From Candidatus Cloacimonadota bacterium (lineage in GTDB: Bacteria; Cloacimonadota; Cloacimonadia; Cloacimonadales; TCS61): a stretch of 20,015 bases of DNA. Each line of letters starts with the position of its first letter. The first letter of the stretch is position 1. The stretch covers positions 1 to 20,015 of the forward strand of contig JAOZPK010000033.1 of assembly GCA_029932755.1 (NCBI GenBank). The letters are read 5' to 3'. The position numbers and the translations under genes are program-made. Positions 8,204 through 16,191 of the stretch are shown here, piece after piece. Below the pieces are notes generated by a model, which saw only the letters and a program-made list of their open reading frames with translations, was not told the origin of the DNA and searched no databases.

Positions 8204-8518
8204 CTACCTCTTAGCGCCTGTAATCGCAAAATCAGGACATAACCTATCACACATCTCACAATGAATACATTTTTCGGGATGAGGAACATAAGGTGCACCA
8301 TCTGGTCTTCTTCCTAATGCACCCGTAGGACAAAATGCAACGCATATTCCGCATTTTTTACACCAGTCATAATAGATATAAACAGGGGCTTTTTTGTAAT
8401 CTCCTGTAGATTTAACTTCAGGAACTTGAACTTCCATCTTAGAATGTTTATCATCTTTCCTGATGATAGTTCCTTCCTTTAGTTTTTCAACATCCTCATG
8501 CTTATGGGTTTTAGGCAT
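8204..8518 (-). CDS. korD: 2-oxoacid:ferredoxin oxidoreductase, delta (ferredoxin) subunit
   Basis: 104-aa protein with a C-terminal two-cluster ferredoxin: CKKCGICVAFCP (C53, C56, C59, C63) and CIHCEMCDRLCP (C84, C87, C90, C94). It should relay electrons from the Kor TPP centre to soluble ferredoxin. About 45 charged residues with several His and Lys precede the first motif. It is the first gene of the korDABC operon; AAGGAG lies 7 nt before the ATG and a perfect palindrome lies a few bases further upstream, placing any transcriptional control of the whole set here. On motif grounds alone it could be called a 2[4Fe-4S] ferredoxin; the gene context gives it the Kor role. Confidence 0.9.
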   Translation of the reverse strand: MPKTHKHEDVEKLKEGTIIRKDDKHSKMEVQVPEVKSTGDYKKAPVYIYYDWCKKCGICVAFCPTGALGRRPDGAPYVPHPEKCIHCEMCDRLCPDFAITGAKR

Positions 8519-8536
8519 TACAACTCCTTATAGATA

Positions 8537-8556
8537 TAATGGTACTAATACCATTA
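8537..8556. promoter_or_regulatory. Perfect palindrome before korD, candidate operator
   Basis: TAATGGTA and TACCATTA form 8-bp arms around a CTAA spacer. The element sits 19 nt upstream of the korD ATG, just before its ribosome site. This is a typical size and place for a dimeric repressor site, but it could equally be a leader hairpin. The rest of the uvrB-korD gap (8519-8668) is AT-rich, with a weaker 5-bp inverted repeat at 8601-8614, and shows no clear promoter boxes. Confidence 0.4.
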
Positions 8557-8668
8557 AAATCTTTTGTTTTGGATATTTTTTTTTATAATTGTTATTTCTT
8601 AGAATTTGGATTCTTGTTAAATTAAAATAGATATCTTGCGAGTCCATTTTGGTATCAATTACCTCTAA

Positions 8669-10663
8669 CTATAGTTCTTTAAGCTCAAAGATCCTGTCTC
8701 TGAGTTCAGAAGCTTTTTCAAAATTTAGATTTTCCGATGCTTCATGCATTTCTTTTTCCAATAACTCCACAATACTTTCTATAGAGCCTAACTCTAAATA
8801 TTCTTTGAACTTATCCCTATCTGATCTTTCATCTTTTTTACCAGATTTTTGATAACCGTCGGCAACAGTTGTTGCGATCATTATGTCGTCAATGTTTTTC
8901 TTAATAGTTTTTGGAGTTATGTTATTATCTAAATTAAACTGTAGTTGCTTAGCCCTTCTACGCGCTGTTTCAGAGATAGCTATTTGCATTGCTGAAGAGA
9001 TTTTATCAGCATAGAAGATTACTTTTCCATTGATGTTTCTGGAAGCTCTTCCAGCAGTTTGGATGAGTGATCTTGCAGAACGCAAAAAACCGACCTTATC
9101 GGCATCTAAAATTGCAACCAACGATACTTCAGGAAGATCAAGACCTTCACGAAGCAGATTGATACCAACCAAAACATCAAATTCATCCATGCGTAATTCT
9201 CTTATTATTTTCGATCGTTCCATTGTACCAATCTCACTATGCAAATATTTAGTCCTAATACCTACCTTGGTTAAATATTCAGATAGATCTTCTGCCATTC
9301 GCTTTGTTAAAGTTGTTACTAATATTTTTTCTTTTATTGCAGTTCGAATATTGATCTCTTTTATAAGATCATCAACCTGTGTTTCTATAGGTTTAATTTC
9401 GATGATGGGATCCGTCAACCCGGTTGGGCGTATAACTTGTTCCACAAAAACACCATCCGTTTTTCCCAGTTCATAATCCGCAGGAGTTGCAGAAAGAAAA
9501 ATAACCTGATTTATTTTTTTCTCAAATTCTTCAAATTTAAGGGGACGATTATCAAAAGCGGAAGGAAGTCTGAAACCATAATCAATTAGATTTTTCTTCC
9601 GTGTGTAATCTCCACCAAACATCCCGTGAATCTGAGGAATTGATGCATGTGATTCATCAATGATCATTAAGAAATCATCGGGAAAATAATCTAACAAGCA
9701 ATATGGCGGTTCCCCTTTTTTACCGCCGGTAAGATGACGTGAATAATTCTCGATACCAGAGCAGAATCCGAGTTCATTCAGCATTTCAATATCAAAATTC
9801 ACTCTCTGATTAATCCGCTGTGCTTCCAAAAGTTTGTTATTTTTTTCAAAATAATTTATCCGATCTTTCAGTTCTATTTTAATTTGTTCGATAGCTGTTT
9901 TCAATGTATCTTTAGATACAATAAAGTGATTCGCAGGATAGATAGGATACTCTTCAACTTCTTCCAGAATTCTATTATTCAAAGGATTTATACGTAATAT
10001 ATTTTCTATTACATCACCATAGAATTCTATCCGAATTGAATTTTCCAGATAGGCAGGATAAATATCGACAATATCTCCCCTAACCCGGAAAGCACCACGT
10101 TCAAACGCCATGTCATTCCTACCGTAATGAATATCTATTAGTTTTTTAAGTAGTTCATCTCTATCAATTGTATCACCAACTTTTATTCTAATGAGTGCAT
10201 CACGATAATTTTGCGGAGTTCCCAATCCGTAAATGCAGGACACACTTGCCACAATGATCACATCTCTGCGTTCCATTAAACTCATGGTTGCCCGCAGCCG
10301 CAGTTTCTCGATCTGACTATTGATGTCCGAATCTTTTTCTATATAAATATCCTGACCGGGAATATATGCTTCCGGTTGATAATAATCGTAATAACTTATG
10401 AAAAACTCAACTGCATTTTCCGGGAAAAGAAGCTTGAATTCACCATACAGTTGGGCTGCTAAAGTCTTATTATGGGAAATTACGAGCGTTGGTTTATTTA
10501 CTTCCTTAATTACATTAGCAACTGTGAAAGTTTTACCAGAGCCGGTTACACCGAGTAACGTTTGGAATCTTTCGTTATTTTCAATACCATCAACTAAGGC
10601 AGAAATCGCCTGAGGTTGGTCACCTCTCGGCTGATAATTTGATACTAACTTAAATTTATTCAT
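8669..10663 (-). CDS. uvrB: Excinuclease ABC subunit B (UvrB)
   Basis: 664-aa UvrB of normal length, the damage-verifying helicase-like subunit of nucleotide excision repair that loads onto DNA with UvrA and recruits UvrC. Walker A is GVTGSGKT at 38-45; the YYDYYQPEAYIP beta-hairpin region follows near residue 92; a DESH Walker B box, the SATPADYE motif, and the LLREGLDLPEVSLVAILDAD and QTAGRASRN helicase motifs are all intact. The C-terminal UVR motif (about 629-664) that contacts UvrC is present. The ribosome site is weak (GGGTATAAA before the ATG) and I found no LexA-like box of the CTGT-N8-ACAG type upstream. It points the same way as kor, but a 150-bp gap suggests separate transcription. 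Confidence 0.97.
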   Translation of the reverse strand: MNKFKLVSNYQPRGDQPQAISALVDGIENNERFQTLLGVTGSGKTFTVANVIKEVNKPTLVISHNKTLAAQLYGEFKLLFPENAVEFFISYYDYYQPEAYIPGQDIYIEKDSDINSQIEKLRLRATMSLMERRDVIIVASVSCIYGLGTPQNYRDALIRIKVGDTIDRDELLKKLIDIHYGRNDMAFERGAFRVRGDIVDIYPAYLENSIRIEFYGDVIENILRINPLNNRILEEVEEYPIYPANHFIVSKDTLKTAIEQIKIELKDRINYFEKNNKLLEAQRINQRVNFDIEMLNELGFCSGIENYSRHLTGGKKGEPPYCLLDYFPDDFLMIIDESHASIPQIHGMFGGDYTRKKNLIDYGFRLPSAFDNRPLKFEEFEKKINQVIFLSATPADYELGKTDGVFVEQVIRPTGLTDPIIEIKPIETQVDDLIKEINIRTAIKEKILVTTLTKRMAEDLSEYLTKVGIRTKYLHSEIGTMERSKIIRELRMDEFDVLVGINLLREGLDLPEVSLVAILDADKVGFLRSARSLIQTAGRASRNINGKVIFYADKISSAMQIAISETARRRAKQLQFNLDNNITPKTIKKNIDDIMIATTVADGYQKSGKKDERSDRDKFKEYLELGSIESIVELLEKEMHEASENLNFEKASELRDRIFELKEL

Positions 10664-10764
10664 TCCATTTTATACCCAAAAAACTTGTGAATAATTTAAT
10701 AATCTTCTTTTAGATGGCAAGAAATTTTATTGTGAGTATTTTAAGATATATATTCTTCCTAAGT

Positions 10765-10784
10765 TATTAACTCCACAGTTAATA
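10765..10784. repeat. Short inverted repeat upstream of uvrB
   Basis: TATTAAC and GTTAATA, a perfect 7-bp pair with a 6-nt spacer, lie about 100 bp upstream of uvrB in AT-rich DNA. It could be an operator or chance; nothing else supports a role. Confidence 0.3.
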
Positions 10785-11119
10785 TTTTTCATGTTAACTA
10801 AAAATAATCAAATTTTTTATTATTTTCTTTAGATTTTATTTCTACGATCTATCTGCTTGTAAATATATTAGTTAGGGAAATATTAGCTTATTTTATAGTA
10901 AAACTTAAATATTTTTTTTGAGTGGCTGCGTCACAATTTGAATATTTCCGACATATATATTAAAAGGGAGATATATCCAAAAAGGAATAAAAAAAGTGGA
11001 AAATGTTATGATTACATTCTATGTTATAATTTTAGTCTTTACAGAAATAAACAACTTAACAGTTTTAGAAAGTAGATTTTGTAAGACTAATAACATATTC
11101 TACATTGGGAAAAATAAGT

Positions 11120-11173
11120 TTATTCGGACAAATCCTCTCTGAGTAATTGGAGAGGGTAAATTGGACAGAATAA
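11120..11173. repeat. Nested inverted repeat before the exported-protein genes
   Basis: An outer pair TTATTC (11120-11125) / GAATAA (11168-11173) encloses an inner pair CCTCTC (11134-11139) / GAGAGG (11150-11155). GGACA appears on both sides between the stems, and AATAAGTTT is directly repeated at 11113 and 11169. It belongs by style to the palindromes found after the next two genes and should lie in the leader of the 191-aa gene. Confidence 0.6.
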
Positions 11174-11221
11174 GTTTGTGTAAAATAGTGATACTAATTA
11201 CCACTTTAAGGAGATAGGTGG

Positions 11222-11797
11222 ATGAAAATTAAGATTTTAATAATTGCAATATTTTTCATAATTAGCTCAATATTAGTTGCTAATAATAATTCTAATCCTG
11301 AAATTTCAAAGACAAAATCATCTTTTTGCCCGCATATCTCTCTTACATGCGGCATCCAGTATGGTTTACCCAGTTCTCGTATAAACTTAAAATATTATAA
11401 TAGTAAAATAATTTACGCTTTAAGATATACTGATTATGATACTTTTTTTATTGGAACAAAACCGTATCGGGAAGGAATCATCATGAGTCATGAAGAACTT
11501 TCATTCACGATCAATAGAATTTTCTATTCTCCAGATACTAACATTCATTGTTCACTTGGATCGGGATTATTATATGGAATGAAAACTGTTAGGGATGAAA
11601 GGATTTCTTATGAGAATTGGACTGAAAAAGAAATTCAAGATATTGGCTTACCTATTGAGTTAAATTTGGAAACTTTTTTCAAACCAACTCATTTTGTTTT
11701 GAATTTTGGATATAAAGCTATTATATATCAGGAAAAATTCTATCAAGGTGCAATTATTGATATTGGTTTTTGGTTTGGGAAAAAATACAATAAGTAG
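11222..11797 (+). CDS. Small exported beta-rich protein, possible outer-membrane barrel
   Basis: 191 aa, not recognised as a named family. The first ~20 residues are a signal peptide (MKIK, then a long hydrophobic stretch ending near LVA|NN). The mature part is rich in alternating hydrophobic, aromatic and polar residues with glycines (for example CGIQYGLP, YALRYTDYDTFFIG, GSGLLYG, LNFGYKAIIY) and ends with IIDIGFWFGKKYNK. This pattern, with aromatic residues near the C-terminus, suits a small outer-membrane beta-barrel, but that is inference. Two Cys in the mature N-terminus could pair after export. AAGGAG lies 13-8 nt before the ATG. It leads the plus-strand run; the next gene starts 63 bp downstream, so the two are probably co-transcribed. 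Confidence 0.75.
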   Translation: MKIKILIIAIFFIISSILVANNNSNPEISKTKSSFCPHISLTCGIQYGLPSSRINLKYYNSKIIYALRYTDYDTFFIGTKPYREGIIMSHEELSFTINRIFYSPDTNIHCSLGSGLLYGMKTVRDERISYENWTEKEIQDIGLPIELNLETFFKPTHFVLNFGYKAIIYQEKFYQGAIIDIGFWFGKKYNK

Positions 11798-11860
11798 AAT
11801 TTTAGCAAATGAAAGCTCAAATTCAATTTTGAATCTGAAAAAATTAATTTCAAAAAGAAG

Positions 11861-14800
11861 ATGAAAATGAAAAAGATGATTTTGATTGTACTATTTATGT
11901 CTATAGTTGGAATTATTTATGCTGACTTTTTTCTTAATAATAGGAAAGGTGATTGGCAGAATCCTGGTATAACTATAAACACTATTGGAGTTACAAAAAT
12001 AATTAATCTACTAGATTATCCTGATGCTAACAATACTGGATTAATCACTGCAGATAATCATTTAGCTGTTCAAGCTGCAATCGAGGATAGAGAATTATAT
12101 GGAATTACAATAATAGAATTCCCTGCAGGTGAATATTGGTTTAATGCACCGATTGATATCAGTAATAGTAATATTGTTTTATCTGGAGAAGGTTCAACTA
12201 ATACTATTTTAAAATGGAATCAAATATCTGACAATTGTATAAATGTATCAGGAATTCCAGGTAGTGACTTAAATCAAGATGGAGGACCGTTTAATGAAGA
12301 TGCTGAACCTATATACAATGTTGGAATTGAGAATATGACTCTTGATTTTGCTTTAGAAGGAACCCCATCAGGATATACAGGTAATATTATTAATCTATAC
12401 TTTGCAAAAGATTGTTGGATACGAGGAATCGAAAGCATAAAACCCGTAAGGCATCACATTCTATTAAGATACTGTGAAAATATTACAGTATCTGGTTCCT
12501 ATTTTCATGGAGCTTGGGATGTTGGCCCAAATGGTTTTGGGTATGGTGTCCAAGTTATGCTTTATACAAGAAAATGTCTTATTGAAAACAATATTTTTTC
12601 TGGATTAAGACATGCAATGACTTTAAATGATGGAGCAAATAATAATGTTTTTAGTTATAACTATTCAAGAAATGTTAATTGTAGTCCAGAATACCTTTAT
12701 GTTGATGATTATACGGCAGATTGTTGTGTTCACGGAGCAAATGAGGATGACCCAGATATCTGGGGCATATTACCTCCAGGTCCTGAGAAGAATTTATTTG
12801 AAGGAAATGATTGCGTACAAATGATAGCTGATAATGCACATGATCCCAATGGTTCTTTAAATACTTTCTTTAGGAATAAAGTGAGAAAATACGGAATTCA
12901 TGTTGCCACTCAAGATCCATCACAAAATATTGTTTCAAACTGGATTCAAGAAGGTTGCTCATTAGAAGTATTAGAATTTTTATTTAATACATTCCAAGGG
13001 TATCCAGGTGGCATTTTAGGAGTTCCCTTTGATTGTTATCAATTTGCAAATCAAATAGAAGATGAAGGTCCACCATATGGTAATTATTGTTTTGATTTTT
13101 CGTTATATACTGGTCTCTATAGACCTTCTTTTTTTCCTGAAGAAATGCTATGGCCTCCTTTTGGCGCATCAGAGTACAGTAGTTTGGGTCATGGCAATAT
13201 TCCAGCTAAATTTAGATGGGAAGAAACGATTAAAACAATATTATATGGTTTACCTAATTATAATTATGATGTATGCATAGTATCTGGTAATGTATCTTTA
13301 AATGGAGGTAGCGGAGAGATCGAGGATGTATTAATTACATTTGATCCAATCTCAGGTTCAAATGTAGAAGTCATTCCTAGTTCTGATGGTAGCTTTTCTC
13401 GTGTATTCAGTTTTGATGAGCTTGGTACTTATGATATTACTTACAAATTGTTTAGCGTTGATGGGGATTACTATCCAATAACTATTGAAGATGTTGTGAT
13501 TGACGAAACTACCGCACCATTAACTTTAGATGATATTGTATTACAACCAATTTCTGACCCTTCTGATATAAAAGTCTCCAGTACTGAAAGTATTCCGGCT
13601 TTCCGAAATATTCAGGATGGTTTGGACTATATAATGTACAAAGGAATAGATGGTTCGATAACTATTTACCCCGGGATTTATGCTGGTGATAATCTTGGGT
13701 GGGATACAGACATTTCTCATATTAAAGTCAGCGGTTATAATCAAAATGAATCCATTATCGAAGGTGAATATGTTCTTTTCCTATTGATTGGATCAAATTG
13801 TAATGAAAATGATATCATAGAAAATTTAACTTTAAGGAATTGTAATAATGCGATTGTAAATATGAGTGGTGTAAGTATTATCAGGAATAATAAATTTGAA
13901 AATTGTAACAGTACCGCAGTAGCAAATTATTCTCCAATTAAATTGCAGAATAATATATTTGTTAATAACAGCTACAACTGCTTATGGTTTGAAGGTGATT
14001 TTGATAATACTGTTCATAGTGAGATTGAGGACAATGTATTTATGCAAAATACATCTACTGTGCCTTTGTTATATATAGATGAAATGGGTTATATAGACAT
14101 TAGGAATAACACATTTATAGATAATACTTTTGATTTAGATAACGATTATGAGGGCTCAGTTATTGAATTTCACACAACAGAGGATAGCAGATCTGTTTAC
14201 ATAGAAGGAAATATTTTTCAAAATAACAATGATGTAAGTTCTACAAATGGTAGTATTTTGTCTATTGATAATAATGATCCTCCTAATGACATTAATCTAT
14301 CTAATAATACTTTCATTGAGAATAGTGCTGATGCAATGATAAATTACTCCACCGTAAATACACAGAAAACAAATTATAACTCAATTTTCAAATCAAATAC
14401 TATATATGGAGATAATGTTATAAATGGAGAGTTTCTTTATTGTGATTATTCACTATTCTACGATAACAATGCAGATAATGGTAATTGTAGCTTTGGAGAC
14501 AACAATATACTTGAAGAGAATCCATTGTTAAGCATAAATAACATACCCCTCTGGAATTCTACTTCCAAATCTCCTTGTATTGATATTGGAAATGGCTCAA
14601 ATGATCCAGATGGTACACCTGCTGATATTGGTGCATGTCCAGCAATAAACCATAAATATGATATCATTGAACTCCCTTCACCGGAAGAAGATAACAACGG
14701 CTGGAAATGGCTCAGCTTCCCAGCTCTGGATAATGTATATTCAAATCCACCTTATGATCCCGATGTGGCTCATTATCTGCTGGCAGATATAATGGCTACT

Positions 14801-15892
14801 CCTTATCCTGCAGCTCTCGATTCAGTTTTAGCTCAGGAATACAAAATCTATTATAATATGCCAAACTGGTTAAATGAATTTGAGCAATTCTATAGTATTC
14901 AAGGTTTCAAATTCCACATGAATGAAGCAGCCACTCTGGAAGTACCCGGCTTTAAAGAACAGGATAACACTTCTATCGTATTGACTGGGAATAATGATGA
15001 GAACTGGGTCGGTTATTGGTTAGAAGAAACACAGCATGTCAGCGATGCATTTAGTGATTATTGGAGTGGTTCAAACATCAACTTTATACATCATCAAGAG
15101 TGGACAGCATTTTATTTGGGTCGATGGAGAATTATGTTATATGGCGGTTGTGACGAACCAACGCTTTCTTATGGTGATATGGTTATTGTTAAATGTAATA
15201 CAACTATTAATGATTTTGGGTGGATTGATAGCGGTATACATGTAGATAAAACAGTATTTGCCAAACCGGAATATTTCACCTTTGAAGAGCAGGCGGATTA
15301 TACAGCACTCTACATCGAACTGGATAGCAGTAATATGCCGCAGGAGATTGGGGCATTTGTGGATGGTGTATGTATTGGTGCTGTAGTTGTGGGAGACACC
15401 CTCACGCAGATCAATGCCTACACTACATCTGTTCCTCCGGGTGATATTGAACTTGAATTATATTACGGTAATAGAAGTGAAAACAAGCATATTTCTTCTT
15501 ACAATTGTGTAACATCTACTAATCCAGGTATAGTGATGAAACAACTTAATACAGAAGATAAAGATGATGCCTGGTTTATAAATCTGCGAGAAGGTTCTGA
15601 TATGATACCGGAAATTATTGAATTTTCTGCATCTAACTATCCAAATCCGTTTAATCCAACTACAACAATTTCCTACAGCCTTCCTCTGGAAGGAAGGGTC
15701 TCATTGAATATCTACAACGTGAAAGGACAGCTTGTAAGACAACTTATTGATGGTTCTCAATCGGAAGGATATTATGAAGTAGTCTGGAATGGCAAAGACA
15801 ATAATGAAAAGAATGTATCATCAGGGATATACTTCTATAAATTATCAACTAAAGATGAAACAATAATGAAGAAAATGTTGATGTTGAAATAA
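11861..15892 (+). CDS. Large exported multi-domain beta-helix protein with C-terminal sorting-type module
   Basis: 1343 aa. A signal peptide (MKMKKMILIVLFMSIVGIIYA) is followed by a pectate-lyase-3/GH55-like right-handed beta-helix (about 25-440; the ADNHLAVQAAI...FPAGEYWF start is typical), an Ig/carboxypeptidase-regulatory-like insert (about 467-560, SGNVSLNGGSG...DGSFSRVF), a second Asn-rich beta-helix (about 570-930, with many N-N-F/I/T turns), a GWKWLSFP...EIGAFVDG region (about 947-1180), and the 85-residue terminal module. Such proteins are surface or secreted carbohydrate-binding, carbohydrate-cleaving or adhesive factors; I cannot pick a catalytic residue, so enzymatic activity is unproven. 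The ribosome site is weak (AAGAAG); ATG 11867 is a possible alternative start. DNA up to about 14650 is AT-rich and the last ~1.2 kb is clearly richer in GC, as if joined from two sources. Confidence 0.88.
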   Translation: MKMKKMILIVLFMSIVGIIYADFFLNNRKGDWQNPGITINTIGVTKIINLLDYPDANNTGLITADNHLAVQAAIEDRELYGITIIEFPAGEYWFNAPIDISNSNIVLSGEGSTNTILKWNQISDNCINVSGIPGSDLNQDGGPFNEDAEPIYNVGIENMTLDFALEGTPSGYTGNIINLYFAKDCWIRGIESIKPVRHHILLRYCENITVSGSYFHGAWDVGPNGFGYGVQVMLYTRKCLIENNIFSGLRHAMTLNDGANNNVFSYNYSRNVNCSPEYLYVDDYTADCCVHGANEDDPDIWGILPPGPEKNLFEGNDCVQMIADNAHDPNGSLNTFFRNKVRKYGIHVATQDPSQNIVSNWIQEGCSLEVLEFLFNTFQGYPGGILGVPFDCYQFANQIEDEGPPYGNYCFDFSLYTGLYRPSFFPEEMLWPPFGASEYSSLGHGNIPAKFRWEETIKTILYGLPNYNYDVCIVSGNVSLNGGSGEIEDVLITFDPISGSNVEVIPSSDGSFSRVFSFDELGTYDITYKLFSVDGDYYPITIEDVVIDETTAPLTLDDIVLQPISDPSDIKVSSTESIPAFRNIQDGLDYIMYKGIDGSITIYPGIYAGDNLGWDTDISHIKVSGYNQNESIIEGEYVLFLLIGSNCNENDIIENLTLRNCNNAIVNMSGVSIIRNNKFENCNSTAVANYSPIKLQNNIFVNNSYNCLWFEGDFDNTVHSEIEDNVFMQNTSTVPLLYIDEMGYIDIRNNTFIDNTFDLDNDYEGSVIEFHTTEDSRSVYIEGNIFQNNNDVSSTNGSILSIDNNDPPNDINLSNNTFIENSADAMINYSTVNTQKTNYNSIFKSNTIYGDNVINGEFLYCDYSLFYDNNADNGNCSFGDNNILEENPLLSINNIPLWNSTSKSPCIDIGNGSNDPDGTPADIGACPAINHKYDIIELPSPEEDNNGWKWLSFPALDNVYSNPPYDPDVAHYLLADIMATPYPAALDSVLAQEYKIYYNMPNWLNEFEQFYSIQGFKFHMNEAATLEVPGFKEQDNTSIVLTGNNDENWVGYWLEETQHVSDAFSDYWSGSNINFIHHQEWTAFYLGRWRIMLYGGCDEPTLSYGDMVIVKCNTTINDFGWIDSGIHVDKTVFAKPEYFTFEEQADYTALYIELDSSNMPQEIGAFVDGVCIGAVVVGDTLTQINAYTTSVPPGDIELELYYGNRSENKHISSYNCVTSTNPGIVMKQLNTEDKDDAWFINLREGSDMIPEIIEFSASNYPNPFNPTTTISYSLPLEGRVSLNIYNVKGQLVRQLIDGSQSEGYYEVVWNGKDNNEKNVSSGIYFYKLSTKDETIMKKMLMLK
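15635..15889 (+). other. C-terminal sorting/FlgD-Ig-like module of the 1343-aa protein
   Basis: Residues 1259-1343: NYPNPFNP start, IYNVKGQ core, WNGKDNN, SSGIYFYKL, and KKMLMLK end. It has exactly the same length as the module in the next large protein. In Bacteroidota such C-terminal domains direct type IX secretion and surface attachment; the same role here is inferred, since no secretion gene lies in the window. Confidence 0.75.
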
Positions 15893-15902
15893 CCTGGATT
15901 AT

Positions 15903-15944
15903 TAAGAACCCGACTCGGGTTTTAAAACTCGAGTCGCGTTCTTA
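15903..15944. repeat. 42-nt near-perfect palindrome after the 1343-aa gene
   Basis: Arms TAAGAACCCGACTCGGGTTT / AAACTCGAGTCGCGTTCTTA plus a central T-A pair fold with one C-C mismatch and one G-T pair over 21 positions. It begins 11 nt after the stop codon, so it may end transcription or protect the mRNA end, but there is no T-run after it and its style matches the other repeats. Confidence 0.75.
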
Positions 15945-15992
15945 TCAGGAGAGGGAACTATAATTGGATAATGAATATGAAAAAATATTACT

Positions 15993-16014
15993 CCCTTCTC
16001 TCTTGGGAGAAGGG
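15993..16014. repeat. CCCTTCTC/GAGAAGGG inverted repeat
   Basis: Perfect 8-bp arms with a 6-nt spacer, followed by TTGGGGATGAGGGG. I know similar C-run/G-run intergenic units from unrelated bacterial genomes, so this looks like a member of a widely spread repeat type. Confidence 0.6.
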
Positions 16015-16046
16015 TTGGGGATGAGGGGAAAAGGATTTATACTCGT

Positions 16047-16065
16047 ATGCAAGTTGAACTTGCAT
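16047..16065. repeat. ATGCAAGTT-G-AACTTGCAT palindrome
   Basis: Perfect 9-bp arms around a single central G. The core AAGTTGAACTT is the reverse complement of the core of the next unit (16077-16099). Confidence 0.65.
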
Positions 16066-16076
16066 GTGCAACCCAA

Positions 16077-16099
16077 GTTGATAAGTTCAACTTATCAAC
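16077..16099. repeat. 23-nt palindrome with 11-bp arms
   Basis: GTTGATAAGTT and AACTTATCAAC flank one central C. It lies 11 nt after the previous palindrome and shares its AAGTT-AACTT core in opposite orientation. Confidence 0.65.
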
Positions 16100-16160
16100 A
16101 AGAAGAGAGATCCCCAGTCAAGCTGAGGATGACAGAAAAGGAAAATTTATGACGTGATAT

Positions 16161-16187
16161 CCCCCTTTGTAAGGGGGAACCAGGGGG
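16161..16187. repeat. C-run/G-run hairpin with extra GGGGG directly before a start codon
   Basis: CCCCCTT (16161-16167) pairs with AAGGGGG (16171-16177) across TGT; a second GGGGG (16183-16187) follows and ends 4 nt before the TTG start of the 765-aa gene. That second G-run is the only purine run placed where a ribosome site should be, and it could also compete for the C-run, offering two alternative folds. Confidence 0.6.
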
Positions 16188-16191
16188 TTTC

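Larger units (their letters stand above)
10664..11221. other. AT-rich intergenic region between divergent genes
   Basis: 558 bp between uvrB (leftward) and the small exported protein (rightward); both promoters should be here. I see no reading frame worth calling and no tRNA. Visible structure includes a 7-bp inverted repeat (TATTAAC/GTTAATA) at 10765-10784 and the nested repeat at 11120-11173. A TATAAT occurs in the 11025-11030 area without a good -35 partner. The 3' end carries a strong AAGGAG ribosome site. Confidence 0.6.
15893..16191. other. Palindrome-packed gap between the two large exported-protein genes
   Basis: 299 bp with no credible gene. It is almost filled by at least five different palindromic or inverted-repeat units, listed separately, plus a GAGGATGACA tail (16125-16134) that recurs as CAGGATGACA at 18810-18819. 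The units look like dispersed intergenic repeats set end to end. Confidence 0.65.

Noticed and set aside
10664..10790. LexA/SOS box for uvrB
   Set aside because: No CTGT-N8-ACAG type site was seen; the TATTAAC/GTTAATA repeat is too generic to assign.
11861..15892. Naming the large protein a pectate lyase
   Set aside because: The beta-helix fold is clear, but no catalytic residues can be identified and the fold is shared by adhesins and many other surface proteins.
15903..15944. Standard Rho-independent terminator
   Set aside because: The stem is strong but there is no T-run after it on the plus strand and the centre is TTTTAAAA rather than a loop, so it is listed as a repeat.
15964..16152. 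62-codon open frame between the two large exported-protein genes
   Set aside because: It runs through several palindromic units, has no ribosome site and its translation has no protein-like features; the repeats explain the DNA better.
15893..16191. CRISPR array
   Set aside because: The repeated units differ in sequence and spacing; no constant repeat with spacers and no cas genes.
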